From Clostridia bacterium (GTDB lineage: Bacteria; Bacillota; Clostridia; Monoglobales; Monoglobaceae): DNA of 64,000 bases. A model generated the notes under the pieces. The model saw nothing but the letters and a program-made list of their open reading frames with translations, was not told the origin of the DNA and did no database searches. Location of the stretch: positions 1 to 64,000 of the forward strand of contig JAFYXN010000014.1 in assembly GCA_017546145.1 (NCBI GenBank), in the 5' to 3' direction. Shown here piece after piece: positions 55,425-63,114 of this stretch. Position 1 is the first letter of the stretch. Each line of letters opens with the position of its first letter. The position numbers were made by a program, and so were the translations under genes.

Positions 55425-55922
55425 TTATGCTTTCTTTGGTGATACAAACATAGCCATGCTGCGGCCTTCCATCTTGATGTCCTTTTCAACGACACCGTAT
55501 TCAGCCATTGCATCCTTAACCTTGAGCAAGAGTTCCTTGCCGTTTGCACTGTGCGTAATCTCGCGACCTCTGAAACGAACCGAAACCTTAACCTTGTCCC
55601 CGGCTTTTAAAAACTTAATGCCTTGATTAACTTTGGTATTGAAATCATGGTCATCAATATTCGGGCTGAGCCGAACCTCTTTTATTGCGATAACCTTTTG
55701 ATTTTTCTTTGCCTCTTTCTCACGCTTTGCCAGCTCAAACTTGTGCTTGCCGTAATCCATGATTCTGCAAACAGGCGGTTTTGCCTGGGGCGCAATTTTT
55801 ACAAGGTCCAGATTATGCTCATCAGCCATTGCAAGTGCTTCCTTTGCAGAAACAACACCCAGCTGTGCGCCGTCAGGGCCTATAAGGCGAACCTCTTTGT
55901 CCTTGATTTCCTCGTTAATCAT
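55425..55922 (-). CDS. infC: Translation initiation factor IF-3
   Basis: A 165-residue factor that binds 30S subunits and checks start-codon selection. It opens MINEEIKDKEVRLIGPDG. The linker helix carries KFELAKREKEAKKNQKV and the C-terminal domain KEVRLSPNIDDHDFNTK. The start is an ordinary ATG with AGGAG, not the AUU/AUA used in some bacteria. Confidence 0.97.
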   Translation of the reverse strand: MINEEIKDKEVRLIGPDGAQLGVVSAKEALAMADEHNLDLVKIAPQAKPPVCRIMDYGKHKFELAKREKEAKKNQKVIAIKEVRLSPNIDDHDFNTKVNQGIKFLKAGDKVKVSVRFRGREITHSANGKELLLKVKDAMAEYGVVEKDIKMEGRSMAMFVSPKKA

Positions 55923-55976
55923 TAACTCCTGCTTAGCTATACCTAAACACCTCCGAAACAGTCTGCACCGCTATCC

Positions 55977-56016
55977 AAAAAAAGATAAAAGGTGCGCAAG
56001 CATAAAGCTCCGCACC
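55977..56016 (-). terminator. Attenuator-type terminator in the infC leader
   Basis: GGTGCG pairs with CGCACC (with GC-rich inner pairs) and is followed on the minus strand by TTTTATCTTTTTTT. It lies between the promoter at 56118 and the infC ATG, so it must be conditional. This fits the L20-leader type of autoregulation known in Firmicutes. Confidence 0.75.
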
Positions 56017-56089
56017 CAAAAAATCAAAATCTTTTGACCCTTTTGCCATAAGCTGAGGGGAGAAGCGGACCTTCTGCTTTACTTTGTGT

Positions 56090-56118
56090 ATTTTATCACA
56101 CTATTTATTTCCTGTCAA
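56090..56118 (-). promoter_or_regulatory. Promoter of infC-rpmI-rplT
   Basis: On the minus strand TTGACA (56118-56113), 17 bp, TAAAAT (56095-56090), about 165 nt before infC. Confidence 0.88.
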
Positions 56119-56258
56119 CAGTTTTTTAAAATTTTTTGTATTATCAGCCTTATCCTTTAAATTTTACTTGCATCTTTTTTATTCTTATGTTAAAATATGA
56201 GGGTATAAAACTATTTTAAAAGTTTTTACCTTAATTAAAAATAAGGAAGGTTTTTATA

Positions 56259-56687
56259 ATGTATATTATCCGCAAAGCATTTTTTGAAACACTTAAAACA
56301 TTTATGTTCGGAATAATATGTTCAGTAATCTTTTCGCTTATGATATACAGAGACTCCGCGTTGCCAAATGCATTTGTATGCTTTGTGCTTAATCTTGCAT
56401 CGTTGCTTTTGTTTTTATTTATGGTTTTCAAAAGCTGGTCAAAGCTGTATCTGGATTCCTTTACAGCCGCAGAATTTTTTGTTCCTACGCTGTCAAGCTA
56501 TGCAATATATACAGCAATCTCAGCGTTTTTGTACTCAAAAAGATTCTTTATGTATATGTGGCTGTTTCTTCCCACAAGATTTTTGGAGCCTATGCTGACA
56601 AGCGGCTATGACTTCGTGTCCTACATAGTTGCACAGGCGGCAATGCTTCTTCTTATCTTTCTGACCCCTCGTCTGACCGTTGGGTAA
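56259..56687 (+). CDS. Hypothetical four-helix membrane protein
   Basis: A 142-residue protein of unknown function. Four hydrophobic segments are visible (about 13-30, 38-58, 72-92 and 118-138). AAGGAAGG precedes the ATG. The single plus-strand gene here is divergent from infC and convergent with trmB, overlapping the trmB 3' end by 35 bp. No family motif is recognised. Codon use looks native. Confidence 0.7.
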   Translation: MYIIRKAFFETLKTFMFGIICSVIFSLMIYRDSALPNAFVCFVLNLASLLLFLFMVFKSWSKLYLDSFTAAEFFVPTLSSYAIYTAISAFLYSKRFFMYMWLFLPTRFLEPMLTSGYDFVSYIVAQAAMLLLIFLTPRLTVG

Positions 56688-57318
56688 AGAGTGCTTCGCA
56701 TCTGTATATGGGCTGACCTTTTTCAGAAAACAGCTTTTCATATTCGGTCATAACATTACCTTCAAATTTGCTGTTATGCAAATCGAGGGTAATGTTTTTT
56801 AATTTCATACCATAATCCGAAAACGAATTAAGTGAGAACTCAAAAAGCGGAGCATTGTCCGTTTTGAAGTGTATCTCGCCGCCCTTTGGCATAAGCCGTT
56901 CATAAATTGCCAGATACCTCTCATGGGTCAGGCGTCTTTTTCTGTGCCCCCATTTATGCCACGGGTCACAGAAGTTTATATAGATTCGTTCAGCACTGTA
57001 CTGTTCATCAAGTTGTCCCAAAGCCTCTGCATCACCCGCAACAAATCTTACATTGTCAAGACCCTTCTCACACACCTTTTCCATTGCCAGCACCAATACA
57101 TCCAAGTTCTTTTCAAAAGCAATATAATTTATATCCGGATTCAGCTCTGCAAGAGTACTTATAAACCCGCCCTTTCCGCAGCCTATTTCAAGATGCAGCG
57201 GTCTGTTTTGGTCAAATGCCCTGCGCATATCCTCCTTATATTCAAATATATCCTTTATCATAATATCTGCACAGCTTTCGAGGCGTTCCTCCCTGTGCTT
57301 TTTTCGTCTCATTCTCAT
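56653..57318 (-). CDS. trmB: tRNA (guanine-N7)-methyltransferase TrmB
   Basis: A 221-residue Rossmann-fold enzyme that makes m7G46 in tRNA. SAM motif LHLEIGCGKGGFISTLA near 42; YINFCDPWHKWGHRKRRLTH near 120 is the TrmB signature; GGEIHFKTDN follows. CGGAGG precedes the ATG. The 3' end overlaps the convergent membrane protein gene. Confidence 0.95.
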   Translation of the reverse strand: MRMRRKKHREERLESCADIMIKDIFEYKEDMRRAFDQNRPLHLEIGCGKGGFISTLAELNPDINYIAFEKNLDVLVLAMEKVCEKGLDNVRFVAGDAEALGQLDEQYSAERIYINFCDPWHKWGHRKRRLTHERYLAIYERLMPKGGEIHFKTDNAPLFEFSLNSFSDYGMKLKNITLDLHNSKFEGNVMTEYEKLFSEKGQPIYRCEALFTQRSDEGSER

Positions 57319-57368
57319 TTTGTTTTTCCTCCGATTCCCAGTTATTGTATCAAACCCTTAAAATTTTG

Positions 57369-57938
57369 TCAACCGTTGGCGGTAAATGCATTATATGTAT
57401 CCGTAAGAATATTCCAAAGTTCTCTGTCAACAGTGCCCGAGCTTTCTTTGCCGTAAAGTCTGCTGAAATCACGCACCGCCTCACGCGTCTTTTCATCATA
57501 CACGCCTGTAAGTTCAGGCATTGTTATATTTTTAAACAGCTTCGCAATACGGCGCAGCATAATCTGCAACATATAAATTTCCTCAAAATTGTCCCCCTCT
57601 TTAAGATGCGGCACTTCAAGCGGATACACCGAAACAAGGTTCGGAAGCCTGTGCTGTCTTACCAAATCATCATATACCTCAACTATTCTGGTCCAGGTTT
57701 CAAAGTCCGCCTCGCCCGTTGCAGGAAGTCCGGTTTTCTTTTGAAATGCCTTTACAGCATTTACGGTTTCCGTCCCGTAAATCCCATCAGGGTTGACCCT
57801 TGGAATGTCCTTCATATATCTTGATATATATCTTAGGTACTCCTGAAGCTCGTATACATTTGCGGCATTGTCACGCCGTGAAGTATATTCACGGTTTCTC
57901 ACATGAGTATTGTTTATATTGCTTACCTGACCGTTCAA
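57369..57938 (-). CDS. Protein with two peptidoglycan-binding (PG_binding_1-like) domains
   Basis: A 189-residue protein made of two helical repeat domains (about 25-95 and 110-185). Each carries the PG_binding_1 pattern (DGIYGTETVNAVKAFQKKTGLP; TGVYDEKTREAVRDFSRLYG). No signal peptide is seen and there is no catalytic domain. The start is TTG; its AAAGGAGAG lies in the last codons of the preceding gene, so translation is coupled. Last of a three-gene cassette. Confidence 0.8.
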   Translation of the reverse strand: MNGQVSNINNTHVRNREYTSRRDNAANVYELQEYLRYISRYMKDIPRVNPDGIYGTETVNAVKAFQKKTGLPATGEADFETWTRIVEVYDDLVRQHRLPNLVSVYPLEVPHLKEGDNFEEIYMLQIMLRRIAKLFKNITMPELTGVYDEKTREAVRDFSRLYGKESSGTVDRELWNILTDTYNAFTANG

Positions 57939-57941
57939 AAT

Positions 57942-59351
57942 TTACTCTCCTTTCACGGCAGAACCGGGGCTTTGCCCTTCGGTTTTGGCATCTCCGCCTC
58001 TTAGATTTAAATATTCCTCTTCTATAAGCTGCCACGCCCCCGGTCCGACAAACCCCTTTTGCGGCAATCCTTCAAATGCAAGAAACGAATTTACCGACGC
58101 AACAGTTTGCTCGCCGAAATATCCGGTTGGCTCGACAGGAAGAATACTGCTGTTTTGTTCAGAAATATACGAAAGCCGCTCCTGCAGGGTTCTGACCGCG
58201 TCACCGCTGCTGCCAAGAACAAGAGGCTGACCGGGATACGGAATACTTTCAGACACAAAAAACTGCGGTGGATTTTGCGCCAGAATCCCTAAATAGACTT
58301 CTGCAATTCGGTTCCATGTTGCCTCGTTAACAATTCCTGTCGGCTCCAACCCGTAAGCACTTTGAAACGCCCTTACAGCAGCTTCAGTTCCGCCTCCGTA
58401 TATGCCGTCAATAGCCGGTGCAGGTATCGCATTGTTATACACCGCAATGATAGAAAGATAATACTGTATTACTCGTACAGGATTTCCTGTATCACCCGGT
58501 CTTATCTCGGTCACAAACTGCTTTGGCACATCAGCAAGGCGTATCCCCTCAGAATTTAATTCTGCAAGGTTGGCAACCGCAACAAATATTGATTTTATTT
58601 TATACCATGTTGCCTTTCCCACACGTCCGTCCTGTGCAAGATTGAATATCTTCTGAAACTCTCTTACCGCGTTCTCTGTTTCAACCCCAAACACGCCGTC
58701 CGTCTGAGATATTTTGGGGATTAACGGATAATCCCTTGAAATTCTGTTAAGCTGCACCTGCAGCGTCCTTACCGCCTGCCCCGAGCTGCCTATTTCAAGC
58801 ACCTGTCCCGGATATGACTGCATAATATTCTGAATAGGCGCATCCTGAACAATATCAATATCGTTACCATAATAGTTAGTCAGTATCTCATAGGGGGTAT
58901 ACCCCTCATTTGCAAGCGTAACGCTTCCCCACTGCGAAAGCCCGTCACACGTGACCTCACGCCCGTCACAGAATGCAGCAAACAAAGGCTCAACAAACCC
59001 CTGCCGCCTTATATAATCATTAAATATCTCATCTACAATCCGGCTTACGTTTTCAAACACATCACGGTTTCTGACAAACGACTGGTCATACGCCGTGGAA
59101 TTGGTTATGTCAAAATCATAACCTCTTGCTCTGTAATACTCTGTATAAACCCGGTTTAAAGCATACGAAATCTGCGCATAGATGTTTGCACGTAATGCAT
59201 TTTCGGGCCAAGTCGGATATATCTCACTTGATGCCACGTTCTTTATGTAATCCGAAAAGCTTACCGTAACATTTTCTGCATCCGAATCAGGAGGTCCAAG
59301 ATGCACGGTTATGCTCTCAGGTATGTAAGGCGTTCCTACCAAATTTTCCAC
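57942..59351 (-). CDS. SpoIID-like domain protein with three peptidoglycan-binding domains
   Basis: A 469-residue protein. Residues 1-180 resemble the SpoIID/LytB lytic transglycosylase domain: NVASSEIYPTWPENALRANI aligns with the catalytic-Glu helix (Glu in SSEI), and CDGLSQWGSVTLANEGYTP is the conserved late loop. Three PG_binding_1 repeats follow, at about 190-265, 285-360 and 375-455. In Bacillus SpoIID degrades glycan strands at the engulfing septum. This protein has no signal peptide or membrane helix, so how it reaches peptidoglycan is unclear. The GTG start has AAAGGA very close upstream and a slightly later start is possible. Confidence 0.78.
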   Translation of the reverse strand: MENLVGTPYIPESITVHLGPPDSDAENVTVSFSDYIKNVASSEIYPTWPENALRANIYAQISYALNRVYTEYYRARGYDFDITNSTAYDQSFVRNRDVFENVSRIVDEIFNDYIRRQGFVEPLFAAFCDGREVTCDGLSQWGSVTLANEGYTPYEILTNYYGNDIDIVQDAPIQNIMQSYPGQVLEIGSSGQAVRTLQVQLNRISRDYPLIPKISQTDGVFGVETENAVREFQKIFNLAQDGRVGKATWYKIKSIFVAVANLAELNSEGIRLADVPKQFVTEIRPGDTGNPVRVIQYYLSIIAVYNNAIPAPAIDGIYGGGTEAAVRAFQSAYGLEPTGIVNEATWNRIAEVYLGILAQNPPQFFVSESIPYPGQPLVLGSSGDAVRTLQERLSYISEQNSSILPVEPTGYFGEQTVASVNSFLAFEGLPQKGFVGPGAWQLIEEEYLNLRGGDAKTEGQSPGSAVKGE

Positions 59352-59372
59352 CGTCCTTTCAAAATATCAGAT

Positions 59373-59780
59373 TTACGCATCAAGGTCACGGGGTTCATCC
59401 TCCACCACAGTGATTTTCTTTCCGCGTTCCTCATCTGCAGGCAACGGAATCATTGCAACCGGCTGAATTGAGGTCTGACCTTCAAAAATCGGCACGTTCA
59501 GGTTTTCCATTGTGTAATATCCCGGATAATCAACCCTTATATTATAATTAAAAAACCTTGCTCCGCCGTTTTCAGGGTCAAGCGAATTTGCCGCAGGCGG
59601 AGCCGCAAGGCTTATGGGCTGAGTCCTTCCGCTTCGGTCTGTTTTAAGAACTCTGACAAGTTCCTCACCCGACCCTGAGTTCTTTGTTATCAGTACGTTT
59701 GCATCCGCAAGCGGCAACGCCTGGTCTGCTGTGTATACCTGAACAATCAGCATACCTGTTCCCGAATTGTTTTCCGCCAT
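59373..59780 (-). CDS. Small carboxypeptidase-regulatory-like domain protein
   Basis: A 135-residue soluble protein with one beta-sandwich: GMLIVQVYTADQALPLADAN opens it, and TDRSGRTQPISLAAP and YNIRVDYPGYYTMENLNV follow. This is the carboxypeptidase-regulatory-like fold. No signal peptide. It heads the cassette with the SpoIID-like and PG-binding proteins, 21 bp apart, so the three probably act together. ATG at 59780 with GGGAG upstream. Confidence 0.65.
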   Translation of the reverse strand: MAENNSGTGMLIVQVYTADQALPLADANVLITKNSGSGEELVRVLKTDRSGRTQPISLAAPPAANSLDPENGGARFFNYNIRVDYPGYYTMENLNVPIFEGQTSIQPVAMIPLPADEERGKKITVVEDEPRDLDA

Positions 59781-59907
59781 ATACAACCACTCCCTGTTTT
59801 TTATTCTTTTTCAGTATATGCAGCAGCCTTCCTTTATGTGCCTGACCTACATATTTTTTCTTTTTTCGGAGATACTATTTTAAAACATAAAGCAAGGGGG
59901 TTTTTTT

Positions 59908-60597
59908 GTGTTTACGACTTTCATACGCACCGTAATAATGTATTTTTTTGTAGTTTTAACACTCAGGCTCTTGGGGAAGCGCCAGATAGGCGAGCTTGAG
60001 CCGTCCGAGCTGGTTGTAACCATTGTAATTTCCGAAGTCGCAGCACTCCCGATTCAGGACACCTCTCAATCGCTGGTCAACAGCCTTGTAGTAATATTCC
60101 TTCTGCTTATACTTGAAGTTCTTTTATCATTCAGTGCGTACAAAAGCTTTTCTGCAAGAAAGCTATTCTACGGCACACCCAGCGTTTTTTACGAAAAAGG
60201 GATTATCAACCAAAAAGAAATGAAGAAACAACGTTTTAATCTTAACGATCTGATGGAATGTGTACGCAACACAGGCGCAACCAGCCTTTCGGAGGTAGAC
60301 TTTGTGATAATGGAAACAAACGGAAATGTAAGCGTCATACCAAAAACCGAACACCGTACCGTCTCGCTTTCAGATGCAGGTCTTTCCGCGCCTGCTGCTC
60401 AGCTTAGCTACATTATAATAGACAACGGCAACATCAACGCCAACAATCTCAGCAGGCTTGGCTATGACCACAACTGGCTTCAAAAACAACTTAAAACAAA
60501 AAAAATCTCCCACGCCCGTGAGGTCTTTTGCATGACCGCAGACAAAGCCGGGGAGGTTGTAATTATTACAAACGAAAGGAAAATGAAAAACAGATGA
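59908..60597 (+). CDS. DUF421 family membrane protein (YetF-like)
   Basis: A 229-residue protein with three N-terminal helices (VIMYFFVVLTLRLLGKRQIGEL) and a soluble C-terminal domain carrying KRQIGELEPSELVVTIVIS, LNDLMECVRNTG and FVIMETNGNVSV, the DUF421 pattern. Some members (YetF, YdfS) are spore membrane proteins linked to germination. GTG start with AAGGGGG. Overlaps the next gene by four bases (ATGA). Confidence 0.9.
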   Translation: MFTTFIRTVIMYFFVVLTLRLLGKRQIGELEPSELVVTIVISEVAALPIQDTSQSLVNSLVVIFLLLILEVLLSFSAYKSFSARKLFYGTPSVFYEKGIINQKEMKKQRFNLNDLMECVRNTGATSLSEVDFVIMETNGNVSVIPKTEHRTVSLSDAGLSAPAAQLSYIIIDNGNINANNLSRLGYDHNWLQKQLKTKKISHAREVFCMTADKAGEVVIITNERKMKNR

Positions 60598-60974
60598 AAG
60601 TCGTTTGGATAGCCGTTGCAATATTAGTTATTCTGTGTATTCTTCTTGGTGTACATTCATATATTATGAGCAGCATGGCAAAAAAAATAATTGCAGAATG
60701 CGATGCCATAAAAGACCTAATGTCAGACGAAAATTGGACTGAAATACTTCTAAAGCTTAAAAACATAGAAAAAATTTGGGAAAAGCACCGCATCTGGGCA
60801 TCCGCAACCATTGAATCCAACGATATGGAGCAAATCGAAATCTCACTTGCACAAAGCTGCGCATTTGCAGAGTCCGGACAATTCAGCGGATTTGTTGGAG
60901 AGTTTACCATGTTTGCAAAGCTGATTGAACACATTCCTGTGCACGAAGGATTTTATCTGGAAGAAATACTGTAA
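60594..60974 (+). CDS. DUF4363 family protein
   Basis: A 126-residue protein with one N-terminal membrane helix (about 5-22) and an alpha-helical remainder (AKKIIAECDAIKDLM; LAQSCAFAESGQFSGFVGE). This is the usual partner of DUF421 genes in clostridia. ATG at 60594 overlaps the DUF421 stop, so translation is coupled. Confidence 0.85.
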   Translation: MKVVWIAVAILVILCILLGVHSYIMSSMAKKIIAECDAIKDLMSDENWTEILLKLKNIEKIWEKHRIWASATIESNDMEQIEISLAQSCAFAESGQFSGFVGEFTMFAKLIEHIPVHEGFYLEEIL

Positions 60975-61035
60975 TCAAAACCCCATGTTGTTATTTCAAA
61001 AACAACAAAAGCTTTCAGCAAAAAACAGAAACAAT

Positions 61036-61140
61036 AAACAGGGAACAGTTCTCATGCGTTTAGTTATCGCACAACAGAACCGTCCCCCTGTCTTTTCACG
61101 TCCCCCTTAACAAGACAGCAGAACCGTCCCTCTGTCTTTT
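61036..61140. repeat. REP-like repeats (AGAACCGTCCC type)
   Basis: ACAGAACCGTCCCCCTGTC occurs at about 61073-61091 and again with one change at 61117-61136, joined by GTCCCCCTTAACAAGACAG; a degenerate inverted unit (GGGAACAGTTCTC) precedes. The same block recurs at 62545-62618. Such GGGGACGGTTCT palindromes are often REP elements mobilised by IS200-like REP transposases; none is in this window. Confidence 0.8.
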
Positions 61141-61319
61141 AAATCGCCCCAAACTACTTTGTTAAACTCGTCCCCAACATTTAATGAACGTTCATAATCC
61201 AACCTTTTATCTATCCATATCAATATCTGATTATTTATTTTATATCTATTGGTAAACAGTATGCTTGTTATAATGCTAACGCAAACAAATATCCAAATTA
61301 GAAGTTTATGCCTCTTCAT
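61107..61319 (-). CDS. Putative Rhs immunity protein, tail replaced by a REP element
   Basis: A 70-residue protein with an N-terminal membrane helix (HKLLIWIFVCVSIITSILF) and a soluble tail. The last residues (DRGTVLLSC) are encoded by the REP repeat, so the original C-terminus is lost or changed. It starts just after the Rhs tip stop (the tip stop TGA lies in its ribosome binding site), the usual position of the cognate immunity gene. Function is inferred from position. Confidence 0.55.
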   Translation of the reverse strand: MKRHKLLIWIFVCVSIITSILFTNRYKINNQILIWIDKRLDYERSLNVGDEFNKVVWGDLKDRGTVLLSC

Positions 61320-61324
61320 ACATT

Positions 61325-62563
61325 TCACCTCGTTGTGTAAAATTCCACGGTAACTTTATATGGATTAATTGCTCCCAAAAACTGAGATACCACTGCTACA
61401 TCATTTGCTACAGTTCCTATCCCTGCTTGTGTTGACCAGCCACCATTATCATCCATAAATGATTGTATTTCGGTAAAATCATATGTATCCGTCATTTTAG
61501 CGTGAATAATCCATTTTCCGTTACTTTGCATATATCCATCAACATGTATTGTAGATTTATGAATTGAATAATACAAATCACCAGTATTGAACTGTATACC
61601 TTTTAAATCTTCGTCAATTTTTCCATTTTTTGACGATTTAATTGCCTCATCAAGTTTTGATAAATAAGCGCTATCATTATTGATTAAATATGCAATTCTA
61701 GAATCATTCCCCCGCCAAATATCGCTTGGTTTATCTGTTAATGAATGTTCTAACATCCACGCTGATGTAAAATAACCCTTTTGTTCTCGTAAATATTTTT
61801 GAGCACCTAACTCCCAAATGTCTCTTTGAATATTTTTTTGAGCTTCATCCGTTGCTTTATACTTTGCCATTTCCATTTCGTACTGTGCATTAAACAGTGC
61901 CCTAATCCCATCAGTGAACCAATTTGTACCGAAAGGATCAATTCGATTAACAGGATTACCACCACAATAAACATACCAATTAAGCCCATCTCTTACTGGG
62001 TCTTCGTTGATAAAGCGTCCTGTACTTGGGTCATACATTCTTGCACGGAGATAAATAAGTCCGCTCTCTGCGTCGGAATACTCTCCTCGGTAACCAAATG
62101 GATTGTAAACGTTATTCTCGCTGTCGGTGTTACCATAAGCGTCAAAGATGTAATTCGCAACAATATTACCTGCATTGTCTGTGAGTATTGCAACATCGCC
62201 CTGACCGCTATAGAGGTAATACAGATTATCGTCATTCTTGATGATTTCAATGCCACGGTAGTATTTGTTTGTGCCATTTGCCGTTATCTCTTCAACAATG
62301 TTTGCACCGTCATACACAAAGGTTGTGGTGTCTGTGCCTACCGTCTTGCTAAGTCTCATTCCGTCAGGCAGGTATGCATAGGTTGATACCACGCCGTTGG
62401 TATCAACACCTGTAAGTTGATTATAGCAGTTGTAGTCATAAATTGCAATATATTCGTTTGTGTCACCTGAAACTGTGTGTCCTGCACCTGCTCCGTCATA
62501 GACCGCACTCGACATAACAGCCTTTGTTGTCTGGTTGCCGTTTGGAGGACAAGGGGAGGACAA
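61325..62563 (-). pseudogene. Rhs tip fragment with C-terminal toxin domain (5' end cut by a REP repeat)
   Basis: A 412-codon frame. Residues 15-210 are Rhs/YD core, ending YDPSTGRFINEDPVRDGLNW and NPVNRIDPFG, the border after which toxins are swapped. Residues 212-412 are a polymorphic domain that I do not recognise (DGYMQSNGKWIIHAKMTDTY). The frame begins inside a REP block: upstream YTYD and downstream NGNQTTK would join as a YD repeat but are split by about 75 bp and out of frame. It lacks the N-terminal shell and secretion signals, so it is an orphan tip usable only by recombination with a full Rhs gene. Confidence 0.75.
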
Positions 62564-62618
62564 GGGGACGGTTCTCCCGTCCCCCTTAACAAGACAGCAG
62601 AACCGTCCCCCTGTCTTA
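62545..62618. repeat. REP-like repeat inserted in an Rhs YD repeat
   Basis: GGACAAGGGGACGGTTCTC and AGAACCGTCCCCCTGTCTT face each other around GTCCCCCTTAACAAGACAG. Near-identical to the block at 61036-61140. Confidence 0.8.
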
Positions 62619-62686
62619 TGTCATAGGTATAACCCGTGCCAAAAAATGTACGTCCCCAAATGGCTCCTGTGTTGTGTTTGTGTTGT

Positions 62687-63081
62687 CTACTTTTTCTTTT
62701 TTACTATTATTGAAATAATTTGTCCAATACTTATAACTAAAACAGAAAAAATACACGATAACTGGATAACAGCATTTCCTAAACCATCAAATTTAGTATT
62801 TGGTATTATATAAAGACCAACAACATGTATGACATGTGCAGACATATCAATTGCTATGATTATCAAATACCAAATAAATTCAACCATTGGCACGCTATTA
62901 CTAACATTTTTTTCCATTTCAGTAAAAAGACTGGTAATCCTATTGCTAAAAAAAACACATGAATAGCGACAAACTCCACGCTTTCTACTATTTCCATTTT
63001 TCTATATAGGCATAGTAGCACATAAAAAAACTCTACCCCAAAAACAACATACAACGATATATTCTTTTTAAAATTTTTCAT
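62687..63081 (-). pseudogene. Putative membrane immunity protein, frameshifted at an A7 tract
   Basis: Two overlapping frames (62863-63081 and 62687-62917) both encode hydrophobic segments. If the run of seven A (62907-62913) had one base fewer or more they would join after FLLKWKK into one protein of about 130 residues with four helices. It lies 33 bp after the Rhs toxin stop, the place for an immunity gene. Either a sequencing error, a real mutation or slippage at the homopolymer. Function is by position only. Confidence 0.55.
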
Positions 63082-63114
63082 AATACTATTTACCTTACCT
63101 TAGAATTTTAATAG

